Part shown: in pieces, positions 56,982 through 64,000 of the stretch
Position numbering within the stretch: position 1 is the stretch's first letter
Layout: every line of letters starts with the position of its first letter
Origin: Catellatospora citrea
GTDB taxonomy: Bacteria > Actinomycetota > Actinomycetes > Mycobacteriales > Micromonosporaceae
Assembly: GCF_003610235.1 (NCBI RefSeq)
Contig: NZ_RAPR01000001.1
Coordinates: forward strand, 6,510,001-6,574,000
Direction of reading: 5' to 3'
Length of the DNA stretch: 64,000 nt
Notes under the pieces: model-generated
Seen by the model: only the letters and a program-made list of their open reading frames with translations
What the model was told of the DNA's origin: nothing
Databases searched by the model: none
Program-made: the position numbers and the translations under genes

Positions 56982-57716
56982 ATGAACGCGCAGACGTACC
57001 TGGAAGCCATCACCGAGCTGGTGGGCAAGGTGGGCACCGAGCAGGCCGGCAACGTGCAGCGGGCCGCGGACCTGATCACCGAGAGCCTGAATGCGGGCGG
57101 GGTGGTGCAGGCCTTCGGCAGCGGCCACTCCGAGGCCCTCGCGATGGAGATCGCGGGCCGGGCCGGCGGGCTGGTGCCGACCAACCGCATCGCGCTGCGC
57201 GACATCGTGCTGTGGGGCGGCGAGCCGGTCGAGGTCCTGGAGGACCAGCTGCTGGAGCGGCGCACCGAGGTGGCGCACCGGCTCTACGAGCTGGCCCCGA
57301 TCCAGCCCCCGGACGTGTTCGTGCTGGCCTCGAACTCCGGCATCAACGGGGTCGTGGTCGAGCTGGCGCTGCTGATCAAGGAGCGCGGGCACGGACTGAT
57401 CGCGGTGACCTCGCTTGACCACACCGCGCGGTCGGAGCCGCGCCACCCGTCCGGCAGGCGCCTGTCGGAGATCGCCGACGTGGTGCTGGACAACGGCGCG
57501 CCGTACGGCGACGTGATCCTGGAGAACCAGTCAGGCGCCGTGTCCTCGGTGACCGCGGCCGTGCTGGCCCAGATGGTCGTCACCGAGGTCGTGCGGCGCC
57601 TGGAAGAGGCGGGGCAGACCCCGCCCATCTACCTGTCCGCGAACATCGCGGGCGGCTATGAGCACAACCAGCAGTTGGAAGCGCGATACGCCGGGCGCAT
57701 CCGGCGTATCGCCTAA
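56982..57716 (+). CDS. SIS-domain sugar isomerase-like protein (UPF0309 type)
   Basis: The 244-residue protein is a single SIS domain: GGVVQAFGSGHSEALAMEIAGRAGG and FVLASNSGINGVVVELALLIKERGHGLIAVTS, with a helical N terminus. The pattern fits UPF0309, thought to bind sugar phosphates. GAAGGAG precedes ATG 56982. Together with the kinase at 62295 it suggests an amino-sugar route, but the exact reaction is unknown. Confidence 0.82.
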   Translation: MNAQTYLEAITELVGKVGTEQAGNVQRAADLITESLNAGGVVQAFGSGHSEALAMEIAGRAGGLVPTNRIALRDIVLWGGEPVEVLEDQLLERRTEVAHRLYELAPIQPPDVFVLASNSGINGVVVELALLIKERGHGLIAVTSLDHTARSEPRHPSGRRLSEIADVVLDNGAPYGDVILENQSGAVSSVTAAVLAQMVVTEVVRRLEEAGQTPPIYLSANIAGGYEHNQQLEARYAGRIRRIA

Positions 57717-57754
57717 CCCATCAACCCCTCCTGAAGTGCATGAAGGGCGACACG

Positions 57755-59146
57755 ATGAACCTTACAAGACGCAGCGCGCTGGCCGGTGCGGCCGCGGTCG
57801 CGGCGAGCACGGGCCTGGCGGCCTGTGCCACCGCGGGTGGCGGTGACGACGACAAGGTCAAGCAGGGCGACACCAGTGCGGAGAACCCCCTGGGCGTATC
57901 CGCCGAGGCCGCGCTCGAAGTCGTGATCTTCAAGGGCGGCTACGGCGACCAGTACGCGATCGACGCCGGCGCCAGCCTGAAGCAGAAGTTCCCGAAGGTC
58001 GCCGTCGACCACAAGGGCATCCAGGGCGTCGGCGAGGTGCTGCAGCCGCGTTTCGTCGCCGACAGCCCGCCGGACGTGGTGGACAACAGCGGCGCGGGCC
58101 GCCTCGACCTGGCCACGCTCGTCTCGGCCGGCAAGCTCACCGATCTGACCTCGCTGCTGGACGCGCCGAGCCTGGACGACCCGAGCAAGAAGTTCCGCGA
58201 CACCCTGATGCCGGGCGTGATCGAAGACGGCACGTTCGACGGCAAGCCGCTGGTGCTCAACTACTCGTCGGTGTTGTGGGGCGTCTGGTACTCCAAGTCG
58301 CTGTTCGCCAAGCACGGGTGGACGTTCCCGAAGACGTGGGACGAGATGCTCACGCTCAACGACGAGATCAAGAAGGCCGGCCTCGCGCCGTGGACCTGGC
58401 AGGGCAAGTACCCGGAGTACCTCAACGACCCGCTGGTGTCGCTGGCGGCCAAGGCGGGCGGCTTCGACCTGGTGAAGTCGATCGACAACCTGCAGCCCGG
58501 GGCGTGGCAGAGCCCGGCGATGCTGGCCGCCGCCGAGGCGATCCACCAGCTCGCGGTGCGCGGTCACATCCTGCCCGGCTCGGAGGGCCTGTCCCACACC
58601 GAGGCGCAGAACGCCTGGTGCAAGGGTCAGGTCGCGTTCATCCCGTGCGGGTCGTGGCTGGAGGGTGAGCAGCAGGCTGTCACCCCGGCCGGGTTCGACA
58701 TGGTGATGGGCACGGTGCCCGCGCTGACCGGTTCGGACAAGCTGCCCAACGGGGCGGTCATGGCGGCCAGCAGCGAGTCGTTCATCGTGCCGGCCAAGGC
58801 CAAGAACGTGCCCGGCGGCCTGGAGTTCCTGCGGCACCTGTTCTCGCAGAAGGTGGCGCGCGGGTTCGCCGAGAGCGCCAAGGCGCTGCCGGTGGTCACC
58901 GGCGCGACCGAGGGGCTGACCCTGACCAGCGGTCTGGGCTCGGTCGCCGAGGCGGTCAAGGCGGCCGGTCCGAACGTGTTCAGCTACAAGTTCCGGACCT
59001 GGTACGCGCCGCTGAGCAAGGCGCTCGACGACGCCACCGGCGAGCTGGCCACCAAGCGGATCAACCCGCAGCAGTGGGCCGAGCGGGTGCAGAAGGCCGC
59101 CGACGCGGTGGCCAAGGACAGCTCCATCGTCAAACACCAGCGGTGA
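57755..59146 (+). CDS. Carbohydrate ABC transporter lipoprotein (NgcE-like)
   Basis: The 463-residue protein has a signal with twin arginines and a lipobox (LTRRSALAGAAAV to LAAC) and the family-1 solute-binding fold. Conserved features include LWGVWYSKSLFAKHGWTFPKTWDEMLTL and AFIPCGSWLEGE. The pattern resembles NgcE, which binds GlcNAc and chitobiose in Streptomyces. ATG 57755 has AAGGG about 7 nt upstream; ATG 57740 is an alternative. It is the first of three transporter genes. Confidence 0.83.
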   Translation: MNLTRRSALAGAAAVAASTGLAACATAGGGDDDKVKQGDTSAENPLGVSAEAALEVVIFKGGYGDQYAIDAGASLKQKFPKVAVDHKGIQGVGEVLQPRFVADSPPDVVDNSGAGRLDLATLVSAGKLTDLTSLLDAPSLDDPSKKFRDTLMPGVIEDGTFDGKPLVLNYSSVLWGVWYSKSLFAKHGWTFPKTWDEMLTLNDEIKKAGLAPWTWQGKYPEYLNDPLVSLAAKAGGFDLVKSIDNLQPGAWQSPAMLAAAEAIHQLAVRGHILPGSEGLSHTEAQNAWCKGQVAFIPCGSWLEGEQQAVTPAGFDMVMGTVPALTGSDKLPNGAVMAASSESFIVPAKAKNVPGGLEFLRHLFSQKVARGFAESAKALPVVTGATEGLTLTSGLGSVAEAVKAAGPNVFSYKFRTWYAPLSKALDDATGELATKRINPQQWAERVQKAADAVAKDSSIVKHQR

Positions 59147-59152
59147 GGGGCC

Positions 59153-60028
59153 ATGCGGCACGGCAAGTACCGGTTCCTGGCGGGGGCGCTGATCGTGCCC
59201 CTGACGCTGTACGGCGTGTTCGTGCTGTCGCCGTACCTGCAGGCGTTCCAGTTGGCGTTCACCGACTGGAACGGGGTGTCGGATCAGCCGCGCTCCGTCG
59301 GGTTCGGCAACTTCGCCCGGCTGTGGGATGACCCGCTGTTCCTGGCGGGGCTGCGCAACAACGGGCTGATGCTGCTTGTCGTGCCGCTGGCCGTCATCGT
59401 GCTGGCGCTGGCCCTGGCCGCCGGCACCAGGGGGACCAAGGTCTACCGGGTGGTGTACTTCTTCCCCCAGCTGCTCAGCGTCGCGATCATCGCGGTGCTC
59501 TGGCAGTTCGTGTACACCCCCAACAGCGGGCTGCTCAACGGCGCGCTGTCGGCGGTGGGCCTGGACTCCTGGCGGCAGTCCTGGCTGGCCGAGCCGGACC
59601 TGGCGCTGTGGAGCGTGATGGCCGTGATGATCTGGTCGTCGGTCGGTTTCTACGTGGTGCTGTTCTCGGCCGCGATGGAGTCGGTGCCCGACGACATCAT
59701 GGAGGCGGCGGCGATCGACGGGGCCGGCCCGGTGACCGTGTTCCGGCGCATCACCCTCCCGCTGATCTGGGAGAGCGTGCAGGTCGGCTGGATCTACCTC
59801 GGCATCGCGGCGCTCGACGGCTTCGCCCTGGTGCAGATCATGACGGTCGGGCCGGGCGGCCCGGACAACAGCACCGAGGTCATGGGCCTGGGGCTGTACC
59901 GGACCGCCTTCACGTTCGGCAAGTTCGGCTACGCCTCCGCGATGGGCGTGGCGATCTTCTTCCTCACCCTGTCCATCGCCGTGCTGCTGCTGCGGGTCAC
60001 CAAGCGGGAAAGGGTGGAGCTGGCATGA
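59153..60028 (+). CDS. Sugar ABC transporter permease 1 (NgcF-like)
   Basis: The 291-residue protein has six helices and the MalF-type EAA loop EAAAIDGAGPVTVFRRITLPLIWESV. ATG 59153 follows the binding-protein stop by six bases. No ATPase is encoded nearby, so the importer probably uses the shared MsiK-type ATPase, as is usual in actinomycetes. Confidence 0.87.
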   Translation: MRHGKYRFLAGALIVPLTLYGVFVLSPYLQAFQLAFTDWNGVSDQPRSVGFGNFARLWDDPLFLAGLRNNGLMLLVVPLAVIVLALALAAGTRGTKVYRVVYFFPQLLSVAIIAVLWQFVYTPNSGLLNGALSAVGLDSWRQSWLAEPDLALWSVMAVMIWSSVGFYVVLFSAAMESVPDDIMEAAAIDGAGPVTVFRRITLPLIWESVQVGWIYLGIAALDGFALVQIMTVGPGGPDNSTEVMGLGLYRTAFTFGKFGYASAMGVAIFFLTLSIAVLLLRVTKRERVELA

Positions 60029-60834
60029 GGACCAAGCACGCCTTCCTCACCCTGTGGGCCGCGCTGGTCACGCTGCCGCTGCTGTGGGCGCTGATGTCGT
60101 CGTTCAAGACCGACGCCGAGATCTTCGACAGCCCGTGGACGCCGCCGGCGACGCCGCGCTTCGACAACTGGTCGCGGGCCTGGGAACAGGCCTCGATCGG
60201 GCAGTACCTGCTCAACACGCTGATCGTGGTGGGCGGCGCGCTGGCGCTGACCATGCTGCTCGGCGCGCTGACCGCATACTGCCTGGCCCGTTACGAGTTC
60301 CCGGGCAACCGGTTCCTGTACTACACGCTGATCGCGGGGATGCTGTTCCCGGTGTTCCTGGCCCTGGTGCCGCTGTTCTTCGTGGTCGACAACCTGGGCA
60401 TGCTCGGCACGTACCACGGGCTGATCCTCGTGTACGCCGCATACGCCCTGCCGTTCACCGTGTTCTTCCTGCACGGGTTCTTCCGCTCGCTGCCCGGCGC
60501 GGTCGCCGAGGCCGCGTTCATCGACGGCGCCTCGCACGCCGGGGTGTTCTTCCGGGTCATGCTGCCCATGGCCCGGCCCGGGATGGTCAGCGTCGGCATC
60601 TTCAACTTCCTCGGCCTGTGGAACCAGTACCTGCTACCGAAGGTGCTCAACCCGGACCCGGACCACTACGTGCTCGCCCAGGGTCTCGCCGAGCTCGCGG
60701 TGAGCCAGGGCTACCGCAGCGACTGGAGCGGCCTGTTCGCCGGGCTGATCATCGCGATCCTGCCGGTCCTGCTCGCGTACGTCTTCTTCCAACGGCAGAT
60801 CCGCGCCGGGCTGACCTCCGGCGCGCTCAAGTAA
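60025..60834 (+). CDS. Sugar ABC transporter permease 2 (NgcG-like)
   Basis: The 269-residue protein has six helices and the MalG-type EAA loop EAAFIDGASHAGVFFRVMLPMARPG. ATG 60025 overlaps the stop of permease 1 (ATGA), which supports it over the upstream frame. It completes the sugar importer. Confidence 0.88.
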   Translation: MRTKHAFLTLWAALVTLPLLWALMSSFKTDAEIFDSPWTPPATPRFDNWSRAWEQASIGQYLLNTLIVVGGALALTMLLGALTAYCLARYEFPGNRFLYYTLIAGMLFPVFLALVPLFFVVDNLGMLGTYHGLILVYAAYALPFTVFFLHGFFRSLPGAVAEAAFIDGASHAGVFFRVMLPMARPGMVSVGIFNFLGLWNQYLLPKVLNPDPDHYVLAQGLAELAVSQGYRSDWSGLFAGLIIAILPVLLAYVFFQRQIRAGLTSGALK

Positions 60835-60862
60835 CACCCACAGACCGCACGGACGAGCGTCT

Positions 60863-60896
60863 ACGCCGAACTCGGGGAGAGCGCGCTCTTCGGCGT
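60863..60896 (+). terminator. Hairpin after the transporter operon, with LacI-type core
   Basis: ACGCCGAA and TTCGGCGT (60863-60870, 60889-60896) enclose AGAGCGCGCTCT, a 12-base palindrome resembling the GAGAGCGCTCTC operator but with two extra bases. Confidence 0.45.
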
Positions 60897-60949
60897 GCCC
60901 GACCGTGCCCGCAAGAAGGCACCTCCCACGGACCACGGGGGCAGATGGA

Positions 60950-60984
60950 CCCCGGCGCGCCGCCTCTCACGCGGCGCGCCGGGG
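60950..60984 (+). terminator. Strong terminator hairpin
   Basis: CCCCGGCGCGCCGC (60950-60963) and GCGGCGCGCCGGGG (60971-60984) form a perfect 14-base stem with a 7-base loop, separating the transporter operon from the GH16 gene. Confidence 0.75.
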
Positions 60985-61025
60985 CTGCCCACCACCGTAG
61001 TCCGCCACCCCGAAAGGAGAGAACA

Positions 61026-62249
61026 GTGACCCTCCGACGTCCCATCGTCGCCGCACTCGGCGCGACCGTGACGGCCCTCGCGGCCGGCACGCTCGTCGCG
61101 CTGACCGCGGGAACCACCGCGGTCGCCTCGGCGGCAGTCTGCAACGCCCTGTTCGACGACTTCAGCTACAGCGGCCCGGCCGATCCGCTGATCAACCAGC
61201 GCGGCTGGTCGGTGCGCACCAACTCGGGCGGACCCGGCATCCCGGGGGCCTCCTGGCCGGCGTCCAACGTCTCGTTCCCGACCGTGGACGGCGCGAAGTC
61301 CCTGCAGCTGCAGGCGTCCACCGACGGCACGGCCGGCGGCACCAGCCAGGCGGAGTTCCTGCACCAGCAGAAGTTCTTCGAGGGCACGTACGCCTCGCGG
61401 ATCAAGTTCACCGACGCGCCGGTCTCCGGCAACGACGGCGACCACCTGGTGGAGACGTTCTTCACCATCACTCCGCTGGCCGCCCCGATGGACCCCAACT
61501 ACGGCGAGATCGACTTCGAGTACCTGCCCAACGGCGGGTGGGGCGAGCCGTCGAACATCATGTACGAGACCACCTGGGAGACCTACCGCCCCGACCCGTG
61601 GGAGGCCGTCAACACCCACGGCGAGCAGCGGCAGTCCTTCGCGGGCTGGCACGACATGGTGTTCACGGTCTCGGCCGGGCACGTGAAGTACTACATCGAC
61701 GGGACGTTGGTCGCCGACCACAGCGGCATCTACTACCCCGAGACGAACATGTCGATCAACTTCAACCTGTGGTTCATCGACTCGGCCGCGCACACCGGCG
61801 GCATGGCGACGTACCGCCAGCAGGTCGACTACCTGCTGTACACGCAGAACGAGGTGCTCACCCCGGCGCAGGCCAACGCCCGCGTCGCGTCGTACCGGGC
61901 GCAGGGGGTCAGCCACACCGACAGCGTCGGCGCGGGCGGCACCTGCCCGACCGCGTCGCCGAGCACCGGCCCGAGCACGCCGCCGTCGTCCTCGCCGTCG
62001 GCGCAGCCGAGCACCCCGCCGTCGCCGTCGGCTCCGCCGACCGGTGGCACGGGCTGCGTCAACGCGCCGCTGTGGAACATCGGCGGTGTCTACACGACCG
62101 GCAACCAGGTCAAGTGGGAGCGCAGCGCCAACGGCAACCCCGGTGGTCCGAAGTCCGGCGACGGCGTGCACCTGTGGCGCGCCCGCTGGTGGACGCAGGG
62201 CAGCGAGCCGGGCTGGACCCAGCAGTGGGAGGACCTGGGCCGCTGCTGA
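61026..62249 (+). CDS. Secreted GH16-family glucanase with CBM5/12
   Basis: The 407-residue enzyme has a Sec signal (VAALGATVTALAAGTLVALTAGTTAVASA), a GH16 jelly roll with the catalytic motif E161-I-D-F-E165 (in YGEIDFEYLPN), a Ser/Pro linker (about 305-340) and a C-terminal CBM5/12 module (WNIGGVYTTGNQVKWERSANG to HLWRARWWTQGSEPGW) that binds chitin. It may cleave beta-glucans in fungal walls. AAAGGAGAG precedes GTG 61026. Confidence 0.85.
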   Translation: MTLRRPIVAALGATVTALAAGTLVALTAGTTAVASAAVCNALFDDFSYSGPADPLINQRGWSVRTNSGGPGIPGASWPASNVSFPTVDGAKSLQLQASTDGTAGGTSQAEFLHQQKFFEGTYASRIKFTDAPVSGNDGDHLVETFFTITPLAAPMDPNYGEIDFEYLPNGGWGEPSNIMYETTWETYRPDPWEAVNTHGEQRQSFAGWHDMVFTVSAGHVKYYIDGTLVADHSGIYYPETNMSINFNLWFIDSAAHTGGMATYRQQVDYLLYTQNEVLTPAQANARVASYRAQGVSHTDSVGAGGTCPTASPSTGPSTPPSSSPSAQPSTPPSPSAPPTGGTGCVNAPLWNIGGVYTTGNQVKWERSANGNPGGPKSGDGVHLWRARWWTQGSEPGWTQQWEDLGRC

Positions 62250-62294
62250 AGCAGCACTGTCCAGGTTGGCCGTGAAGTGAAAGGATCAGCGCCC

Positions 62295-63212
62295 GTGACC
62301 CTCGTCCTCGGCCTCGACGTCGGCGGGACCTCGTCCCGGGCGCTGATCACCACCCTCGACGGCGCCCGCGCCGGCTTCGGCCGCGCGGGCGCCGGCAACC
62401 CGGTGTCCGTGCCGCTCGCCGACGCCGTGGCCTCGGTCGCGGACGCCGTGCGGGCGGCACTGTCCGGCCTGGACCCCAGCGAGGTGCGGGCGGCGGTGAT
62501 GGGCATCGCGGGGACCGGTCGGTTCGCCGACCCGGTGGTGGCCGCCGCCTTCGGGCAGGCGTTCGCCGGGCTGGGCCTGACCGTGCCGGTGCGGCCGGTG
62601 GGCGACGTGCTGGTGGCGTACGCCGCCGGGACCGCCGAACCGTCCGGCAGCGTGCTGATCTCGGGGACCGGCGCGATCGCCGCGCGGATCGAGTCCGGCG
62701 AGATGACCGGCACCGCCGACGGCATCGGCTGGCTGCTCGGCGACCTGGGCTCCGGCTTCTGGCTGGGCCGGGAGGCCGCGGCGTTGACCGCGCGTGAGCT
62801 GTACACCCGTGTCCCGCAGGGCCGCTTGACCCGCAGCGTCGCCACGACCGTGCTCGGCACGATCCCGGCCGCCGCCTCCCGCCAGGCCGCCGACGACCTC
62901 ATCGGGGCGCTGCACGCCGAGCCGCCACGCCACCTGTCCCGCCTCGCACCCCTGGTCACCGACGCGGCCGCCCACGGCGACCCGCAGGCGCTCGCCCTCG
63001 TGGACCGGGCCGCCGCCCATCTGACCGACTGCCTCGCCGAGGTGCACACCGACGGCCCGGTCGTGCTCGCGGGCAGCGTCCTGACCACCTCCGCCCCCGT
63101 CCGGGACGCACTGATCCGCCTGCTCGCCGACCGCCTCCCGGGCACGGCGATCGCCGTCGCAGGTCCCGGCGAGGCCGGCGCTGCCCGCCTTGCCGCCCGC
63201 CTGGTGACCTGA
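62295..63212 (+). CDS. BadF/BadG-type N-acetylglucosamine kinase-like protein
   Basis: The 305-residue protein has the ASKHA kinase pattern: LVLGLDVGGTSSRALI (phosphate-1 motif), SVLISGTGAIAARI (phosphate-2) and DGIGWLLGDLGSGFWLGREA, the BadF/NAGK signature. It would phosphorylate an N-acetylated amino sugar. AAAGGA precedes GTG 62295; the first in-frame codon at 62277 has less support. Position after the importer and GH16 fits use of the imported sugar. Confidence 0.83.
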   Translation: MTLVLGLDVGGTSSRALITTLDGARAGFGRAGAGNPVSVPLADAVASVADAVRAALSGLDPSEVRAAVMGIAGTGRFADPVVAAAFGQAFAGLGLTVPVRPVGDVLVAYAAGTAEPSGSVLISGTGAIAARIESGEMTGTADGIGWLLGDLGSGFWLGREAAALTARELYTRVPQGRLTRSVATTVLGTIPAAASRQAADDLIGALHAEPPRHLSRLAPLVTDAAAHGDPQALALVDRAAAHLTDCLAEVHTDGPVVLAGSVLTTSAPVRDALIRLLADRLPGTAIAVAGPGEAGAARLAARLVT

Positions 63213-63220
63213 GGAATTCT

Positions 63221-63263
63221 TGCACAACTATTGTGCATAACTAGTGTGCACAATTACTGTGCA
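63221..63263. promoter_or_regulatory. Tandem ArsR-type operators
   Basis: TGCACAACTATTGTGCA (63221-63237) and TGCACAATTACTGTGCA (63247-63263) are palindromes of the form TGCACA-n5-TGTGCA with centres 26 bases apart, between the kinase gene and the ArsR-type gene. Autoregulation is likely. Confidence 0.7.
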
Positions 63264-63267
63264 TCTC

Positions 63268-63864
63268 ATGGACGACGAGTCGAACGCTGTTCCGCACAAC
63301 GTCGTGCGCCTGAACGCGGTGCAGATCCGCACCCTGGCCCACCCCCTGCGGGCCCGCCTGCTCGGCCTGTTGCGCGTCGACGGTCCGGCCACCGCCACCA
63401 CCCTCGCCCGGCTGCTGGACACCAACACCGGCGCGACCAGCTACCACCTGCGCCAGCTCGCCGACGTCGGTCTCGTGGCGGAGGAGACCGGCCTGGGCAC
63501 CAGCCGCCAGCGCTTCTGGCGTGCCGCCCACGACGCCAGCACCTGGCGGCCCACCGACTTCGACGACGACCCGGACGCCCGCGCCGCCGCCGAATGGATC
63601 GAGAGCCACCAGGTGCGGTTCATGACCGAGCAGGCCGAGCAGTGGCTGGCCGCACAACCGCAGGCCCCGCAGGCCTGGCGGGAGGCCGCGACGATCAGTG
63701 ACGCGATGCTGACCGTCGCCCCGGAGCGGTTGCGCGCGCTCAACGAGGAGATCTGGGAGCTGATCGTGAGGTACCGGCAGGACCCGGCGTTCGCCGAGGA
63801 GGAGGGCGCGGCCCAGGTCCACGTGTTCCTGGCCAGCTTCCCGCGGGCGGAGGAGCTGCGATGA
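63268..63864 (+). CDS. ArsR-type HTH transcriptional regulator
   Basis: The 198-residue protein has a winged helix (ALHPLRARLL-like stretch LAHPLRARLLGLLRVDGPATATTLARLLDTNTGATSYHLRQLADVGLV) and a C-terminal helical domain with W/F residues. ATG 63268 is chosen because upstream GTGs at 63244 and 63256 lie inside the operators. It is coupled to a downstream MFS gene by ATGA overlap and likely regulates it. Confidence 0.85.
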   Translation: MDDESNAVPHNVVRLNAVQIRTLAHPLRARLLGLLRVDGPATATTLARLLDTNTGATSYHLRQLADVGLVAEETGLGTSRQRFWRAAHDASTWRPTDFDDDPDARAAAEWIESHQVRFMTEQAEQWLAAQPQAPQAWREAATISDAMLTVAPERLRALNEEIWELIVRYRQDPAFAEEEGAAQVHVFLASFPRAEELR

Positions 63865-64000
63865 GCGCGCTGACGGTCACCCAGGTGCGCCGCCGGTTCC
63901 TGCTGCTGCACGGGCTGCGCTGGCTGCCCGCCGGGCTCATCATTCCGGTGCTGATCCTGGTCATGCAGGAGCGCGGGCTGACGCTGCCGCAGATCGGGCT
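63861..64000 (+). CDS. MFS transporter, N-terminal part (runs off the window)
   Basis: ATG 63861 overlaps the ArsR-type stop (ATGA). The visible 46 residues (MSALTVTQVRRRFLLLHGLRWLP, then LIIPVLILVMQERGLTLPQIG) show a first membrane helix and the MFS loop pattern. It is likely an efflux carrier controlled by the upstream regulator. Confidence 0.7.
   Translation, partial: MSALTVTQVRRRFLLLHGLRWLPAGLIIPVLILVMQERGLTLPQIG

Noticed and set aside
1..64000. tRNA, rRNA or CRISPR loci
   Set aside because: No cloverleaf-like or direct-repeat-spacer pattern was seen on either strand.

Overview
The window is 64 kb of very GC-rich DNA from a filamentous actinobacterium, most probably the Micromonosporaceae. 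The basis is strong G/C third-position bias, many GTG starts, several genes with a TANNNT box 6-7 nt before the start codon (leaderless pattern), a complete mce lipid-import operon, a SigD/ShbA-type sigma factor with an RsdA-type anti-sigma factor, and secreted multi-domain glycan hydrolases. No rRNA, tRNA, CRISPR array or phage block was seen. It reads as an ordinary chromosomal arm with two insertion sequences.

Layout. 1-9.5 kb: small regulator-plus-enzyme units (ArsR/SRPBCC/hydrolase; LytR-CpsA-Psr protein; PaiB and a DMT exporter divergent from a MocR regulator; hydrolase with TetR). 9.5-12.2 kb: PadR-ABC-FtsX efflux operon. 12.3-14.1 kb: ECF sigma factor with a membrane partner. 14.1-17.6 kb: GNAT, SDR, MarR divergent from an FMN reductase, PPOX protein. 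17.6-18.9 kb: an IS30-family element. 18.9-21.2 kb: DUF2630, SSS symporter with DUF3311. 21.4-28.5 kb: Ser/Thr kinase, GNAT, CruF-like protein, a secreted LTD-DUF11-RTX protein, the RsdA-type anti-sigma factor. 28.5-40.7 kb: shbA-sORF-rsdA divergent from the mce operon (ATPase, sORF, two YrbE permeases, MceA-F, two Mce-associated proteins) and a GAP-family protein. 40.7-46.4 kb: glycosyltransferases GT8 and GT2, DUF72, a MetRS with variant motifs. 46.4-52.3 kb: beta-gamma-crystallin-like protein, GH81 beta-1,3-glucanase, dienelactone hydrolase, AlkZ-like protein. 52.6-54.6 kb: two coupled small ORFs and a GT-C-like membrane protein. 54.67-55.69 kb: an IS5-family element. 55.8-63.2 kb: RpiR, SIS protein, sugar ABC transporter, secreted GH16 plus chitin-binding module, BadF-type kinase. 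63.2-64 kb: ArsR-type regulator and the start of an MFS transporter.

How the genes fit together. Secreted GH81 and GH16 could open beta-1,3-glucan or chitin-rich (fungal) walls; the ABC importer, BadF-type amino-sugar kinase and SIS protein could take up and process the sugars under RpiR control. The mce operon is a full lipid importer next to a GAP-family lipid-export-like protein.

The most unusual signals are not classical genes. First, at least six families of long imperfect palindromes (30-90 bp) lie between genes. Two of these families occur twice, and in each the second copy is split by an IS from a different family, with a 3-bp duplication; removing the IS restores a near-perfect hairpin. 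Second, two tiny ORFs (23 and 18 codons) are wedged between operon genes by ATGA overlaps on both sides and share a 3-prime end of the form AGCGAGGAG..GGCATGA. Third, many perfect operator palindromes sit beside their cognate-looking regulators (TetR, PadR, MarR, ArsR, LacI-type).
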